Positions 19,463 to 29,466 of a DNA stretch of 64,000 bases are shown here, piece by piece; positions within the stretch are counted from its first letter, which is position 1, and every line of letters starts with the position of its first letter. The notes under the pieces are model-generated. The model did no database searches. It saw nothing but the letters and a program-made list of their open reading frames with translations, and had not been told where the DNA came from. The DNA lies in assembly GCF_002091475.1 (NCBI RefSeq), contig NZ_BCTR01000028.1, positions 62,001-126,000 of the forward strand, given 5' to 3'. Origin of the DNA: Sphingomonas azotifigens NBRC 15497. GTDB lineage: Bacteria > Pseudomonadota > Alphaproteobacteria > Sphingomonadales > Sphingomonadaceae. A program made the translations under genes and the position numbers.

Positions 19463-20467
19463 ATGTCGGCGCTGCGCGAGGTCGGGCCCGGGCCCGGTCT
19501 CGATTCTGCCGCCTTCGCCGAGGCACGCACCGCGTGCGTGCCGATCGTGCTGCGCGGCATTGCGGCGGCGCTGCCGGTCACCCGTGCCGCGGCGTCGCTC
19601 GAAGCGCTCTGCGCCTATCTTCTCGGCTTCGATGCGGGGGAAACGGCGCAGGCCTTTGTCGGCGACCCGGCGATCGGCGGCCGCTATGCCTATGGCGGCG
19701 GCGCGGACGGATTCAACTTCACCCGCGAGACGCTGGGGTTGCCAGCGGCGCTGGCCCGAATCGCCCTTGCTGCCGTCGATCCAGGTCAGCCGAGCGTCTA
19801 TTGCGGCTCGCTGCCGGCCGAGGTGCACCTGCCCGGCTTTGCCGAGGCCAATGCCGTGCCGCTGGTGCCGGCGGGCGTGCTGCCGCGGCTATGGATCGGC
19901 AATGCCTCGACGATCGCCTGCCATTATGATCGGTTCGACAATCTCGCCTGCGTGATCGCCGGCGAACGCCGCTTCACCCTCTACCCGCCCGACGCGATCG
20001 GCGACCTGTATGTCGGCCCGATCGACCACACCATGGCGGGCCAGCCGGTCAGCCTCGCCGCGGGCAGCGCGCCAGATGATCCGCGCTATCCCCGCTTCGC
20101 CCGCGCCGCCGCTCGCGCGCAGACGGTCACCCTCGCGCCGGGCGATGCGCTCTACCTGCCCAAATTGTGGTGGCATCAGGTCGAGGCGACCGCGCCGTTC
20201 AACCTGCTGATGAACTATTGGTGGGACGATTTCGCCGGCGGCCCCGATTCGCCCTATACCGCGCTGCTGCTGGCGATGACGACGCTGGCCGATCGCCCCC
20301 CGGCGGAACGCGCCGCCTGGCGGGCGTTCTTCGACCATTATGCCTTTCGGCCCGAGGGGCATCCGCTCGCCCATCTGCCGCCGGAGCGGCACGGGATCCT
20401 CGCCGATACCCGCGAAAATCGCGGCCGGATCCGCGCCTTCGTCATGCAGCTGCTGCGCGGCGGCTAG
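19463..20467 (+). CDS. cupin-like / JmjC-type (Pass1-related) putative Fe(II)/2-oxoglutarate oxygenase
   Basis: A 334-residue protein with the cupin-like JmjC fold. An iron-binding HxD motif is seen in CHYDRFDN (His154, Asp156) and the distal histidine in KLWWHQVEA (His238), so a metal-binding triad appears intact. The stretch APGDALYLPKLWWHQV is the classic JmjC strand. Paralogues found with SapC and tryptophan halogenases in TonB-receptor loci are annotated Pass1-related. A hydroxylase activity is inferred from the fold; the substrate is unknown. The ATG follows immediately after the SapC stop. It is convergent with upp, 6 bases apart. Confidence 0.82.
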   Translation: MSALREVGPGPGLDSAAFAEARTACVPIVLRGIAAALPVTRAAASLEALCAYLLGFDAGETAQAFVGDPAIGGRYAYGGGADGFNFTRETLGLPAALARIALAAVDPGQPSVYCGSLPAEVHLPGFAEANAVPLVPAGVLPRLWIGNASTIACHYDRFDNLACVIAGERRFTLYPPDAIGDLYVGPIDHTMAGQPVSLAAGSAPDDPRYPRFARAAARAQTVTLAPGDALYLPKLWWHQVEATAPFNLLMNYWWDDFAGGPDSPYTALLLAMTTLADRPPAERAAWRAFFDHYAFRPEGHPLAHLPPERHGILADTRENRGRIRAFVMQLLRGG

Positions 20468-20473
20468 CGCGGG

Positions 20474-21130
20474 TCAGCGATGCTCGGTGCCGAAGGCGCG
20501 GTCTCCGGCATCGCCGAGCCCCGGCACGATGTAGCCGCGCGCGTCGAGCGCGGCGTCGAGCCCCGCGGTCCAGATCGGCACGTCGCCATGCGCTGCCAGT
20601 ACCGCCGCCACGCCGGGAACGGCGGCGAGCAGGCAGAGGAAGCGCACATCGCGCGCGCCCGCGCCCTTCAGCCGGTCGAGCGCGGCGATCGCGCTATGGC
20701 CGGTGGCGAGCATCGGATCGACCAGCAGCACCGGCCGTTCGCCGAGCTGCGGCGGCGCGTTGAAATAATATTCGACCGCGGCGAGCGTCTGCGGGTCGCG
20801 ATACAGGCCGAGATGCGCGACCGCCGCCTCGGGCAGCAGGTCGACCACGCCGTCCGCCATGGCGAGCCCGGCACGCAGCACCGGCACCACCACCGGCGGC
20901 AGCCCGGCCAGGAGCGGCGACGTCATGGGCGCCATCACCGTCTCGATCGCCACCGCCGCGAGCGGCAGGTCGGCCAGCGCGGCGGCGGCGAGCAGTCCGG
21001 CGATCGCCCGCAGCTCGGCCCGGAACCGCTCGGGCGGCGTCGTCCGGTCGCGCAACCGGGTCAGCCGGTGCTGGACGAGCGGATGGGCGACGATGGTGAG
21101 TCCGTCGGGGACCGGCGCAGGCGTGGACAT
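20474..21130 (-). CDS. upp: uracil phosphoribosyltransferase
   Basis: Pyrimidine salvage: converts uracil and PRPP to UMP. The 218 residues match the Upp family (about 208): PVLRAGLAMADGVVDLLPEA near residue 80, the PRPP loop VLLVDPMLATGHSAIAALDRLK, and the uracil-binding C-terminus GYIVPGLGDAGDRAFGT. ATG at 21130 (MSTPAPVPDG) was chosen; the longer frame to 21274 reads into the divergent promoter region of the esterase gene. It interrupts the sugar locus on the opposite strand and is probably unrelated to it. Confidence 0.93.
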   Translation of the reverse strand: MSTPAPVPDGLTIVAHPLVQHRLTRLRDRTTPPERFRAELRAIAGLLAAAALADLPLAAVAIETVMAPMTSPLLAGLPPVVVPVLRAGLAMADGVVDLLPEAAVAHLGLYRDPQTLAAVEYYFNAPPQLGERPVLLVDPMLATGHSAIAALDRLKGAGARDVRFLCLLAAVPGVAAVLAAHGDVPIWTAGLDAALDARGYIVPGLGDAGDRAFGTEHR

Positions 21131-21181
21131 GGCGCTAGCGTGTGCGATGCGGCCCCGCGATGCAAGGCGCGCCATGTGGCA

Positions 21182-21198
21182 TGTTACCGCTACCGCCA
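21182..21198. promoter_or_regulatory. operator-like word before the esterase gene
   Basis: TGTTACCGCTACCGCCA reads, on the other strand, GGTAGCGGTAACA, which shares GGTAGCGGT with the word at 18632-18644 in the TonB receptor/SapC promoter region. It lies about 90 bases upstream of the esterase start, in the 156-bp gap between the divergent upp and esterase genes. It is suggestive of shared regulation; on two instances only, it is weak evidence. Confidence 0.35.
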
Positions 21199-21286
21199 CA
21201 GCGCGTCGCGCGATATGCTCCAGCCCGGAGGCGTCCGAAGCGGCGCCAGCAACGGCGTCCGCATGAAGCGGCAAGGGAGAGGATCG

Positions 21287-22360
21287 ATGGGCAAGGGAGT
21301 GTTCGCGCTAGGGGCTTGGCTGATGGCTGCGGCCTTCGCCACCGGGGGCGCGCAGGCGCAGGTACAGACGCACGTACCGCCCGTCGTCGCCGGCGCCAAG
21401 GCGGTGCGGGTCGAGCGGATCAAGGTCCACTCCGCCGCGATCGAAGGCAATCTGGAGGGCGAGAGCGCCGATCGCGATGTGATCGTGGTGCTGCCGCCCG
21501 ACTATGCCACCGCGCCGCGCAAGCGCTACCCGGTCGTCTATGCGCTGCACGGCTATTCGATCGGTGCCGAGCAGTGGATCAAGGAGATCCACGTCCCGCA
21601 AGTCGTCGAGGGCGCCTTCGCGCTGGGCGCCAAGCCGATGATCCTGGTGCTGCCCGACAGCAAGACGCTGCACAACGGATCGATGTATTCGAGCTCGGCC
21701 ACCACCGGCAATTTCGAGCGCTTCGTGGCGCACGATCTGGTTGCCTATATCGACGCGCATTACCGCACCCTCGCCCGCCGCGAGAGCCGCGGCCTCGCCG
21801 GCCATTCGATGGGCGGCTATGGCACAAGCCGCATCGGCATGAAGCATGCCGATGTGTTCGGCGCGCTCTACATGATGAGCCCCTGCTGCCTCTCCGCGCG
21901 CGACGCGGGCATGCTCGACGCCGCCGCCATGGCGCAGCTCGATGCGGTGAAGACCCGCGCGGCGGCGACCACCCTGCCCTGGGGCCTGCGCGCCACGCTG
22001 GCCGCGGCGGCGGCCTGGTCGCCCAATCCGAAGGCGCCGCCGCTCTATCTCGACCTGCCGATCCGGGACGGCAAGCAGCGGCCCGAGGTGCTGGCGAAAT
22101 GGGCGGCCAACGCGCCCCTCGCCTTTGTCGACCAATATATCGGCGCGCTGCGCAGCTACCGCGCGATCGCGATCGATGTCGGCGACCGTGACGGCCTGCG
22201 TGGCGACGCCCAGGCGCTGCACGAGACGCTCGATCGCTACGGCATCGCCAACAGCTTCACCGTCTATCCGGGCGACCATACCAGCGGCGTCGCCGATCGC
22301 TTCCAGAACTCCCTGCTACCCTTCTTCAGCAAGGCGCTGGCCTTCGCCCCACCCCGCTGA
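21287..22360 (+). CDS. secreted esterase of the Esterase D/S-formylglutathione hydrolase-like alpha/beta-hydrolase family
   Basis: A 357-residue exported esterase. Signal peptide to about residue 24 (GGAQAQ), then an alpha/beta-hydrolase domain: YPVVYALHGYS (oxyanion region), nucleophile Ser in AGHSMGGYG, acid in VGDRDGL and base His in YPGDHTSG. Such PF00756 enzymes include acetyl/feruloyl esterases of plant polysaccharide loci, which fits the nearby GH3 and TonB receptor, but the substrate is not deducible. ATG at 21287 is preferred, because GGGAGAGGA lies just upstream (21275-21283); an in-frame ATG at 21263 is possible. It is convergent with the photolyase-like gene. Confidence 0.82.
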   Translation: MGKGVFALGAWLMAAAFATGGAQAQVQTHVPPVVAGAKAVRVERIKVHSAAIEGNLEGESADRDVIVVLPPDYATAPRKRYPVVYALHGYSIGAEQWIKEIHVPQVVEGAFALGAKPMILVLPDSKTLHNGSMYSSSATTGNFERFVAHDLVAYIDAHYRTLARRESRGLAGHSMGGYGTSRIGMKHADVFGALYMMSPCCLSARDAGMLDAAAMAQLDAVKTRAAATTLPWGLRATLAAAAAWSPNPKAPPLYLDLPIRDGKQRPEVLAKWAANAPLAFVDQYIGALRSYRAIAIDVGDRDGLRGDAQALHETLDRYGIANSFTVYPGDHTSGVADRFQNSLLPFFSKALAFAPPR

Positions 22361-22381
22361 GCCCACGCGTTTACCCGATCT

Positions 22382-23605
22382 TCACGACGTTTCTGCCAAG
22401 ACAGATTGCCGATCCTCGACCTGCGCTGCCGCGAGCAGCGCGGGGATGTGCTTGGCGAAAGGGAAAAAGCCCCTGGTGCAATGCGGCCAGGCGCGCTGGT
22501 CCCAGCCCCGCTGGTGCTCCGCGAGCTGGAGGCCAGCGGGCAGCGGAAACGACGCGAGCGAATCGGCCACCGGCCCGACCGGCGCATAGCCGGTGACGAT
22601 CTGGCGGCAGCCCTCGGCTTGCGCGGCGGCTGCCACCGCGTCCAAGTCGTCGAGCCACACCGCCGGCGCCCCCCAATAGGCAGCGGCACGCTGCAGCCCG
22701 TCGGCCAGCGCGGCGATATCGGCTGGCCCGCTGCAATGCTGCCGACACGCCGCCACGCGCCGCACGTCGAGTTCGGCGAGCGCGGTTTCGGTTTCCAGCG
22801 AGAGATCTTCGGGAGTCAGCAGCAGCAAGGTCGGCGCCGAAACATCCACCGGCAGCGGGACGCGTAGCGGCACGCCCGCCGCCGCGGACGTTTCACGTGG
22901 AACATCAGCCCGCGTCGCCAGCCCGACCGGACGAAACCGCCCCCCGGTCCGCGCAGCGATCCGCTGGGCATCGGCGAGATACGGCTTGCCCTGCGTCTGC
23001 AATCCCGCCACCCACCGCCACGACAGCGTATTCGATGCCGGATCGGCATCGACGAGGTGGGCAAAGCTGAACGCCGCGCCGAGCTCCCAGGGCAGGCCCA
23101 GCGTGAAGATCCAGATCGAGGCGAACTGCATGCGCGCCCAATTGTGCAGATAGCCGGTCTCGCGCAGCTCGCGCACCCAGGCGTCGAACGCGTCGATGCC
23201 GGTCCGGCCGTCGACCGCTGCCGCATAGCCGGCCGGCAACGCCTCCCCAGTCAGCGCCGCGCAGCGCCCACGCCAGTCGTGCCACACGGCCGGGTGCTGC
23301 TCCAGCCACCCCTTCCAATAGGTCCGCCAGAACAGTTCGCGCAGGAACGCCGCGCCCGCCTCCGCGCCCTGCGCCGCGATCACCGCCCGGGCCACCTCTT
23401 CCTCGCTGATCAACCGCCGCCGCAACGCCGCCGACAGCCGCGACACGGCATCATGCGGCCCCGGCCCTGCCTCGGCATTGCGCCGCGCTGCATAGGCGCG
23501 ACCCGCCTCGGGCAAAAACGCCGCCAGCCGCGCCTCGGCTGCAGCGCGCGACAGCGGGAAGTCGAAGGAAAGGATCGGCGCGCGACCGGAGGCGGAGAGC
23601 AGCAT
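22382..23605 (-). CDS. photolyase/cryptochrome-related FAD-binding protein lacking the N-terminal antenna domain
   Basis: A 407-residue protein whose first roughly 210 residues match the helical FAD-binding half of photolyases (ELFWRTYWKGWLEQHP, LHNWARMQFASIWIF, ASNTLSWRWVAGLQTQGK). There is no N-terminal Rossmann antenna domain before it. The second half (about 225-400) is a different, alpha/beta-like segment ending RGFFPFAKHIPALL. The start MLLSASGRAPILSFDF and the stop are clean, so this is not a truncation by the window. A light-driven DNA-repair function is possible but unproven. A parS-like palindrome lies inside the gene at 22889-22904. It is 62 bases downstream of parB on the same strand. 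Confidence 0.75.
   Translation of the reverse strand: MLLSASGRAPILSFDFPLSRAAAEARLAAFLPEAGRAYAARRNAEAGPGPHDAVSRLSAALRRRLISEEEVARAVIAAQGAEAGAAFLRELFWRTYWKGWLEQHPAVWHDWRGRCAALTGEALPAGYAAAVDGRTGIDAFDAWVRELRETGYLHNWARMQFASIWIFTLGLPWELGAAFSFAHLVDADPASNTLSWRWVAGLQTQGKPYLADAQRIAARTGGRFRPVGLATRADVPRETSAAAGVPLRVPLPVDVSAPTLLLLTPEDLSLETETALAELDVRRVAACRQHCSGPADIAALADGLQRAAAYWGAPAVWLDDLDAVAAAAQAEGCRQIVTGYAPVGPVADSLASFPLPAGLQLAEHQRGWDQRAWPHCTRGFFPFAKHIPALLAAAQVEDRQSVLAETS
22889..22904. promoter_or_regulatory. parS-like site 1 (inside photolyase-like gene)
   Basis: CGTTTCACGTGGAACA; the complement TGTTCCACGTGAAACG matches the bacterial consensus TGTTNCACGTGAAACA at 15 of 16 positions. It is the most distal of four sites clustered around parAB. 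Confidence 0.8.
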
Positions 23606-23667
23606 CGGCAGATGCTGCCACGCCGCTCCCCCACCTCCTACCTGCCACTAAGGGCAGCGGAACCCGA

Positions 23668-24563
<896 letters not shown>

Positions 24564-24567
<4 letters not shown>

Positions 24568-25346
24568 GCGGCTTTCTGCAATTTGGGAAGGCGATCGATC
24601 ACTTCGCGGGCGAGCGCGATATAGGCTTCGGATCCGGCACAGCGATGATCATAGATCAACGCCGGCACGCCATGGCTCGGCGCTTCGGAGAGGCGGACGT
24701 TGCGCGGGATGACGGTGTCGAACACCACCCGCCCCAGCACCGCCCGCACATCGTCGGAGACCTGGTCGGTCAGCCGGTTGCGGCGATCGTACATGGTCAG
24801 CGCGACGCCGAGGATCGACAGGCCCGGGTTGAACCGGGTGCGGATCCGCTCGACCGTGTTGAGCAGCTGGCTGAGCCCTTCCAGCGCGAAGAACTCGCAC
24901 TGCAGCGGCACCAGCAGCGCGTGCGCCGCCACCATTGCGTTGACGGTCAAAAGACCCAGCGACGGCGGGCAATCGACCAAGATCACGTCCCAGCGCTCCG
25001 CCTGGTGGCGTTTGATCGCAGCATCGAGCCGGTGGGTTCGGGCGTCGAATTCGATCAACTCGATCTCGGCACCCGACAGGTCCTGCGTCGCGGGGACGAC
25101 GTCCAGGCCAGGCACCTCGGTCGGGACGGCAACATCCTCCAGGTCTGCATCGGACACCAACAGGTCGTAGCTCGAATGCTCGCGATCGTTGCGGCCGATA
25201 CCAAGCCCTGTCGAGGCATTGCCCTGCGGGTCGAAATCGATCAGCAGCACGCGCTTGCCCGTTGCCGCGAGGGCCGTGCCGACGTTGATGGCGGTCGTGG
25301 TCTTGCCCACCCCGCCCTTCTGATTGGCGATCGTGATCGTGATCAT
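24564..25346 (-). CDS. parA: chromosome-partitioning ATPase ParA
   Basis: DNA-binding P-loop ATPase that moves ParB-parS complexes toward the cell pole. 260 residues starting [23 protein letters not shown], where the deviant Walker A sits at residues 9-17. Walker A' and B segments follow (DFDPQGNASTGLG, DVILVDCPPSLG). ATG at 25346 was chosen, since the family begins exactly there; the longer frame to 25427 is a shadow of rsmG. It overlaps rsmG's stop by four bases, so rsmG-parA-parB form one translationally coupled unit. Confidence 0.97.
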
Positions 25347-25966
25347 CTGGCGCCTATCTGTGTTGCGACCACGATGCCCGAGTCTGGCTGCGTGATGCTG
25401 GGTTCCACGTGGAACTGACCTTGCCATTTCGCGCGCGCGGCATCCACCTCCGATTGTGCGCTGCGCCCTTTTGGCAGCAACCAGACTGTGGACGAATCGG
25501 TGGAATGTACTGTGGATAAGATCAGTGCCGACAGTTCGGCGACCGCACGCGCGGAGACCACCGCCACGGGCTGCGCAGGGCGATAGGACTCCACCCTGCT
25601 GCCCACCACCGTCACGCGCTCAGCAATGCCGAGGGCATTCGCGGCGTCGCGAAGGAACCGCACCCGCTTTGCGCGCGGCTCGACCAGCACCACCGGACGG
25701 TCGGTGAGCAGCGCCACCACCAGTCCCGGCAAGCCCGCGCCGCTCCCGACGTCGAGCCACACCCCCTCCCTAGCCCCTGCCGCGAGCGGCACCAACTGCG
25801 CGGAATCGGTGAGGTGACGGCCCCAGAGCGACTCCAGCGTCGACCGCGCGATCAGATTCTGGTGCTCGGCCTCGGCGACCAGGATCGCGCCAAATCGCTC
25901 CACCATCGTTTCACGTGAAACACCGAAGCGTTCGCGGACCCATGTCCGCGCCTCTTCCTCGGTCAT
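25343..25966 (-). CDS. rsmG: 16S rRNA (guanine527-N7)-methyltransferase
   Basis: Methylates G527 of 16S rRNA with S-adenosylmethionine. 207 residues; the SAM-binding motif is [17 protein letters not shown], followed by [15 protein letters not shown] and the late [13 protein letters not shown] segment typical of RsmG/GidB. The gene carries two parS-like palindromes, one near its start (25907-25922, encoding VSRET) and one near its end (25401-25416). It overlaps mnmG at its start and parA at its stop, the usual alphaproteobacterial order mnmG-rsmG-parA-parB. Confidence 0.95.
   Translation of the reverse strand: MTEEEARTWVRERFGVSRETMVERFGAILVAEAEHQNLIARSTLESLWGRHLTDSAQLVPLAAGAREGVWLDVGSGAGLPGLVVALLTDRPVVLVEPRAKRVRFLRDAANALGIAERVTVVGSRVESYRPAQPVAVVSARAVAELSALILSTVHSTDSSTVWLLPKGRSAQSEVDAARAKWQGQFHVEPSITQPDSGIVVATQIGAR
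25401..25416. promoter_or_regulatory. parS-like site 2 (3' end of rsmG)
   Basis: GGTTCCACGTGGAACT holds a perfect 14-bp palindrome GTTCCACGTGGAAC, the parS core. Both outer bases and one inner base differ from TGTTNCACGTGAAACA, so it may be a weaker ParB site. Confidence 0.65.
25907..25922. promoter_or_regulatory. parS-like site 3 (5' end of rsmG)
   Basis: CGTTTCACGTGAAACA matches TGTTNCACGTGAAACA at 15 of 16 positions. It lies within the first 20 codons of rsmG. Confidence 0.85.
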
Positions 25967-27798
25967 GCAACCACCTTTCGTGCGTGCAGCAAAATCGCGG
26001 ACAGCGCCGCGGGGGTGATGCCGCGGATGCGGGCAGCGGCACCCAGCGTTTCCGGCGCGGCGATCGTGAGCCGCTCGACCATCTCGTTCGACAATCCGGG
26101 GATCGCGGCATAGTCCATGTCCGCGCGCAGCCGCACCGCGTCATTGGCGCGGAGCTGGGCGACCTCGGCGTCCTGCCGCTCGAGATAGGGCGCGTAGCGG
26201 GCATCCTCGACATATTCGGCGAGCAGCGCCGGATCGGCATCCGGCACCGCATCGAGCACCTGATCCAGCACCACGCCGGGGAAGCGCAACCACTCGCGCG
26301 CAGGCCGTCGGGCGCCATCCTGTGCCACCGGCGCGCCGCGCTCGGCGAGTTGATGCGCGGTCCGCTCGACCGCGAAGATGGTATCGAGCTGCGCCCGTCC
26401 AGCGTGGCGGGCCACCAGCCGCGCCTGGCGGTCGGCGCCCAGCAGCCCCAGCGCCTCGCCGACCGGCCCAAGGCGTGTCTCGGCATTGTCGGCACGCAGG
26501 CGCAGGCGGAACTCGGCACGGGCGGTGAGCATGCGATAGGGCTCGGTCACACCCTGCAGCACCAGATCGTCGATCATCACCCCCAGATAGGAGGTCGCAC
26601 GGTCCAGCACCAACGGCGCCATGTTCAGCGCCAGCGCCGCCGCATTGGCACCGGCGGCAAGCCCCTGCCCGCCTGCTTCCTCATAGCCGGTCGTGCCGTT
26701 GATCTGCCCGGCGAAGAACAGGCCGGGGATCTGCGGCAGGCCCAGCGTCGAATCGAGCGCGCGCGGATCGATATAGTCATATTCGACGGCATAGCCCGGA
26801 ACGGTGATCTCCGCCGTCTCCAGCCCCGGAATCGACGCTATCATCGCCGCCTGCACGTCGACCGGCAGAGAAGTAGAAAGCCCGTTGGGGTAGATCCAGT
26901 GATGGTCGAGCGCCTCGGGCTCAAGGAAGATCTGGTGCCCGTCGCGGTCGCCGAAGCGATGCACCTTGTCTTCGATCGAGGGGCAATAACGCGGGCCCTG
27001 CGCCTCGATCGCGCCGGTGAACAGTGGCGAGCGATCGAGGCCGCTCCGGATCGCATCGTGCGTCGCCTGCGTCGTGCGGGTGACCGCGCAGTGAAGCTGC
27101 GGCAGCGGCCGCGCCGGCGTGCTGGCGGACATCGTCCAGGGCTCGGCATCCGAGGGCTGTTCCTCGGTGCGCGCCCAGTCGATCGTCCGCCCGTCGAGCC
27201 GCGGCGGCGTGCCGGTCTTGAGGCGGCCCATCGGCAGCGCCAGCTCGCGCAACTGCGCGGCGAGACGCAATGCCGAGGCCTCCCCTACCCGGCCGCCCTC
27301 GAACCGCTCCTCGCCGCGAAACAGCCGACCGCCGAGAAAGGTACCCGTCGCCAGCACCACGGCCGATGCACCGAGCACGCTGCCGTCGCGCAGCTGGATG
27401 CCCGCGATGCGCCCGCCCTCCAGCACCAGCGCCTCGGCCTCGCCCTGCACCAATGTCAGCCCGTCCTGCGCCTCCAGCATGGCCTGGATCGCCGCGGCAT
27501 AACGCCCACGATCGGCCTGCACGCGCGGGCCCTGCACCGCGGTGCCCTTGGAGCGGTTGAGCATCCGGTAATGGATGCCGGCGGCGTCGGCGGCGCGCGC
27601 CATCAGCCCGTCGAGCGCGTCGATCTCGCGAACGAGGTGTCCCTTGCCCAGGCCACCGATCGCCGGATTGCACGACATCGCGCCCAGCTTGGTCAAATCG
27701 AAGCTGAGCAGCGCGGTGCGCGCGCCGCGGCGCGCGGCAGCAGCCGCCGCCTCGGTGCCGGCATGGCCGCCCCCGATCACGATCACATCGAATTGCAT
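25963..27798 (-). CDS. mnmG: tRNA uridine-5-carboxymethylaminomethyl modification enzyme MnmG (GidA)
   Basis: FAD-dependent partner of MnmE; together they install the 5-carboxymethylaminomethyl group on the wobble uridine of certain tRNAs. 611 residues: FAD motif [12 protein letters not shown] at residue 7, then [23 protein letters not shown] and [23 protein letters not shown], ending with a helical tRNA/MnmE-binding domain. Its stop overlaps the rsmG start by four bases. The 84-bp gap to mnmE contains a perfect parS site. Confidence 0.97.
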   Translation of the reverse strand: MQFDVIVIGGGHAGTEAAAAAARRGARTALLSFDLTKLGAMSCNPAIGGLGKGHLVREIDALDGLMARAADAAGIHYRMLNRSKGTAVQGPRVQADRGRYAAAIQAMLEAQDGLTLVQGEAEALVLEGGRIAGIQLRDGSVLGASAVVLATGTFLGGRLFRGEERFEGGRVGEASALRLAAQLRELALPMGRLKTGTPPRLDGRTIDWARTEEQPSDAEPWTMSASTPARPLPQLHCAVTRTTQATHDAIRSGLDRSPLFTGAIEAQGPRYCPSIEDKVHRFGDRDGHQIFLEPEALDHHWIYPNGLSTSLPVDVQAAMIASIPGLETAEITVPGYAVEYDYIDPRALDSTLGLPQIPGLFFAGQINGTTGYEEAGGQGLAAGANAAALALNMAPLVLDRATSYLGVMIDDLVLQGVTEPYRMLTARAEFRLRLRADNAETRLGPVGEALGLLGADRQARLVARHAGRAQLDTIFAVERTAHQLAERGAPVAQDGARRPAREWLRFPGVVLDQVLDAVPDADPALLAEYVEDARYAPYLERQDAEVAQLRANDAVRLRADMDYAAIPGLSNEMVERLTIAAPETLGAAARIRGITPAALSAILLHARKVVA

Positions 27799-27864
27799 GG
27801 CTTTCGCTAAACGCCTTCGCGCGCCGCTTGTCCAGAGCCGCTGCGGTGGAACGGTGGTGTGCCG

Positions 27865-27880
27865 TGTTCCACGTGAAACA
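27865..27880. promoter_or_regulatory. parS site 4 (perfect consensus, mnmG/mnmE gap)
   Basis: TGTTCCACGTGAAACA matches the parS consensus at all 16 positions. It is intergenic, between the mnmG start and the mnmE stop, about 6.6 kb from the predicted origin. Confidence 0.92.
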
Positions 27881-27882
27881 CT

Positions 27883-29166
27883 TTATTTACCGATGCAGAA
27901 TTTCCCGAACAGCGCATCGAGTACATCCTCGACTCCGGCTCGCCCGGTGATTGCATCGAGCGCGCGCCGCGCCGACCGCAGTTCCTCGGCGAAGAGCAGC
28001 GCATCGTCGAGCATTGCCGCGCGGGACAGCGCCCCCGCGGCGGCATCGCACCAGCTACGCTGGCGGGCGTTGAGCGCGACCAGATCCGGTGGCGGCAGCA
28101 GCGTCCCCGCGATCTCGGCCATGCGTTCCCACAGCTGCGTGAGGCCGCGATCCTCGCGCACCGATACCGAAAGCTGCCCGGCCTGTGGAGCCGAACGGTC
28201 GGGCGCGTCGGCGCGGGCATGGACCCAGAGCGCACAGCGATGCGGCGGCGGGGCATCGTCGCCCAGCCACAGCAGCAGGTCGGCTTCCTCCAATGCCTCG
28301 CGGGCGCGCGCGACGCCGATCGCCTCGATCGGATCGTCGGTCGCCCCGGCCAGTCCTGCCGTGTCGACCAGCAGCCAGGCGATGCCACCCCGCACCACCG
28401 GCACCTCGATGCGATCGCGGGTCGTTCCTGCGATCGGGGAGACAATGGCCGCGTCGCGTTCGGCAAGCGCGTTGAACAGCGTCGACTTGCCGGCATTGGG
28501 CGGCCCCCCGAGCACGATGCGCAGCCCGTCGCGCAGCCGCTCCACCGGCGGCCGCGCGGCGACGGCGGCAATGTCCTCGCCGAGCGCCGCCGCGGCTGCG
28601 CGCAGGGCGGGCAGCGGGTCGTCGCCGGCGACATCGCCCTCGTCGCCATGGTCGAGCTCGGCCTCGATCCGCGCGGCGATGCCGAGCAGCCGCGTCGTCC
28701 AGTCCTCGGCCTGGCGACGCACCGCGCCGCCGGCGCTGCGGATCGCCGCGCGCCGCTGCGCCTCGGTCTCCGCCATCAGCAGGTCGCCCAGCCCCTCGGC
28801 CTCGCTCAGGTCGAGGCGGCCATGGAGCAGTGCCCGCCGGGTGAACTCCCCTGCCTCCGCTGCGCGAAGTTCGGGAAGTTCGCCAAGCGCCGCCTCCACC
28901 GCGCGCACCACCGCGCGGCCGCCGTGCAGATGCAGCTCGGCAAGATCCTCGCCCGTCGCCGAGCGCGGCCCTGGGAAGCAGAGCACCAGCGCCTGGTCGA
29001 GCGGCGCGCGCGTCGCATCGCGCAGGGTGCGCAGCGCCGCCCGCCGCGCCGGCGGCACGTCGCCGGCCAGCGCCTGCACCGCGGCGAACGCCCGCGGACC
29101 GCTGATGCGCACCACGGCGATCGCCGCCGGCGGCGCGCCGCTGGAAACCGCGAAGATCGTGTCCAT
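27883..29166 (-). CDS. mnmE: tRNA modification GTPase MnmE (TrmE)
   Basis: GTPase that works with MnmG on the wobble uridine. 427 residues. The N-terminal tetrahydrofolate-binding domain (DTIFAVSSGAPPAAIAVVRISGP) is followed by a helical domain carrying the G domain (LGGPPNAGKSTLFNAL, G2 region GTTRD, DTAGL). The invariant C-terminal FCIGK ends the protein, with the cysteine intact. The 5' end lies 10 bases downstream of the DUF6489 gene's stop codon, which suggests a shared transcript. Ordinary length. Confidence 0.97.
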   Translation of the reverse strand: MDTIFAVSSGAPPAAIAVVRISGPRAFAAVQALAGDVPPARRAALRTLRDATRAPLDQALVLCFPGPRSATGEDLAELHLHGGRAVVRAVEAALGELPELRAAEAGEFTRRALLHGRLDLSEAEGLGDLLMAETEAQRRAAIRSAGGAVRRQAEDWTTRLLGIAARIEAELDHGDEGDVAGDDPLPALRAAAAALGEDIAAVAARPPVERLRDGLRIVLGGPPNAGKSTLFNALAERDAAIVSPIAGTTRDRIEVPVVRGGIAWLLVDTAGLAGATDDPIEAIGVARAREALEEADLLLWLGDDAPPPHRCALWVHARADAPDRSAPQAGQLSVSVREDRGLTQLWERMAEIAGTLLPPPDLVALNARQRSWCDAAAGALSRAAMLDDALLFAEELRSARRALDAITGRAGVEDVLDALFGKFCIGK

Positions 29167-29176
29167 GCGGGTGCCG

Positions 29177-29413
29177 TCAGCCGCCCGGCTTCTTGGTCGC
29201 TGCGTCGAACAGGCCGCGCCAGAAATTCATGCCCGCCTCGCCCATCGGCGCCCAGCTGCGCATCATCTGCTCGAAGCCTTCCGGCGTGCCGTGATTCTCG
29301 ATCGCCTGCACCATCAGCCGCACATAGCGATCATGCACCGGCGTGAGATCGGGAAGCCCCATCGCGCGGCGCGCTTCTTCCGGCGTGCACTCGACTTCGA
29401 CATTGATCTTCAT
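29177..29413 (-). CDS. DUF6489 family small protein
   Basis: A 78-residue hydrophilic protein, MKINVEVECTPEEARRAMGLPDL at the start and SWAPMGEAGMNFWRGLFD near the end. This family is typical of sphingomonads, has no known function and recurs immediately upstream of mnmE. The ATG follows AAGGGG about 7 bases upstream. No membrane segment or cofactor motif is visible. Conserved position beside mnmE suggests a role linked to translation or simple co-expression; that is inference. Confidence 0.82.
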   Translation of the reverse strand: MKINVEVECTPEEARRAMGLPDLTPVHDRYVRLMVQAIENHGTPEGFEQMMRSWAPMGEAGMNFWRGLFDAATKKPGG

Positions 29414-29466
29414 AGGACCCCTTCCGCGCTTGAGCGCATCGCCGACCCCCTGCTAGGTCGTAGCCC

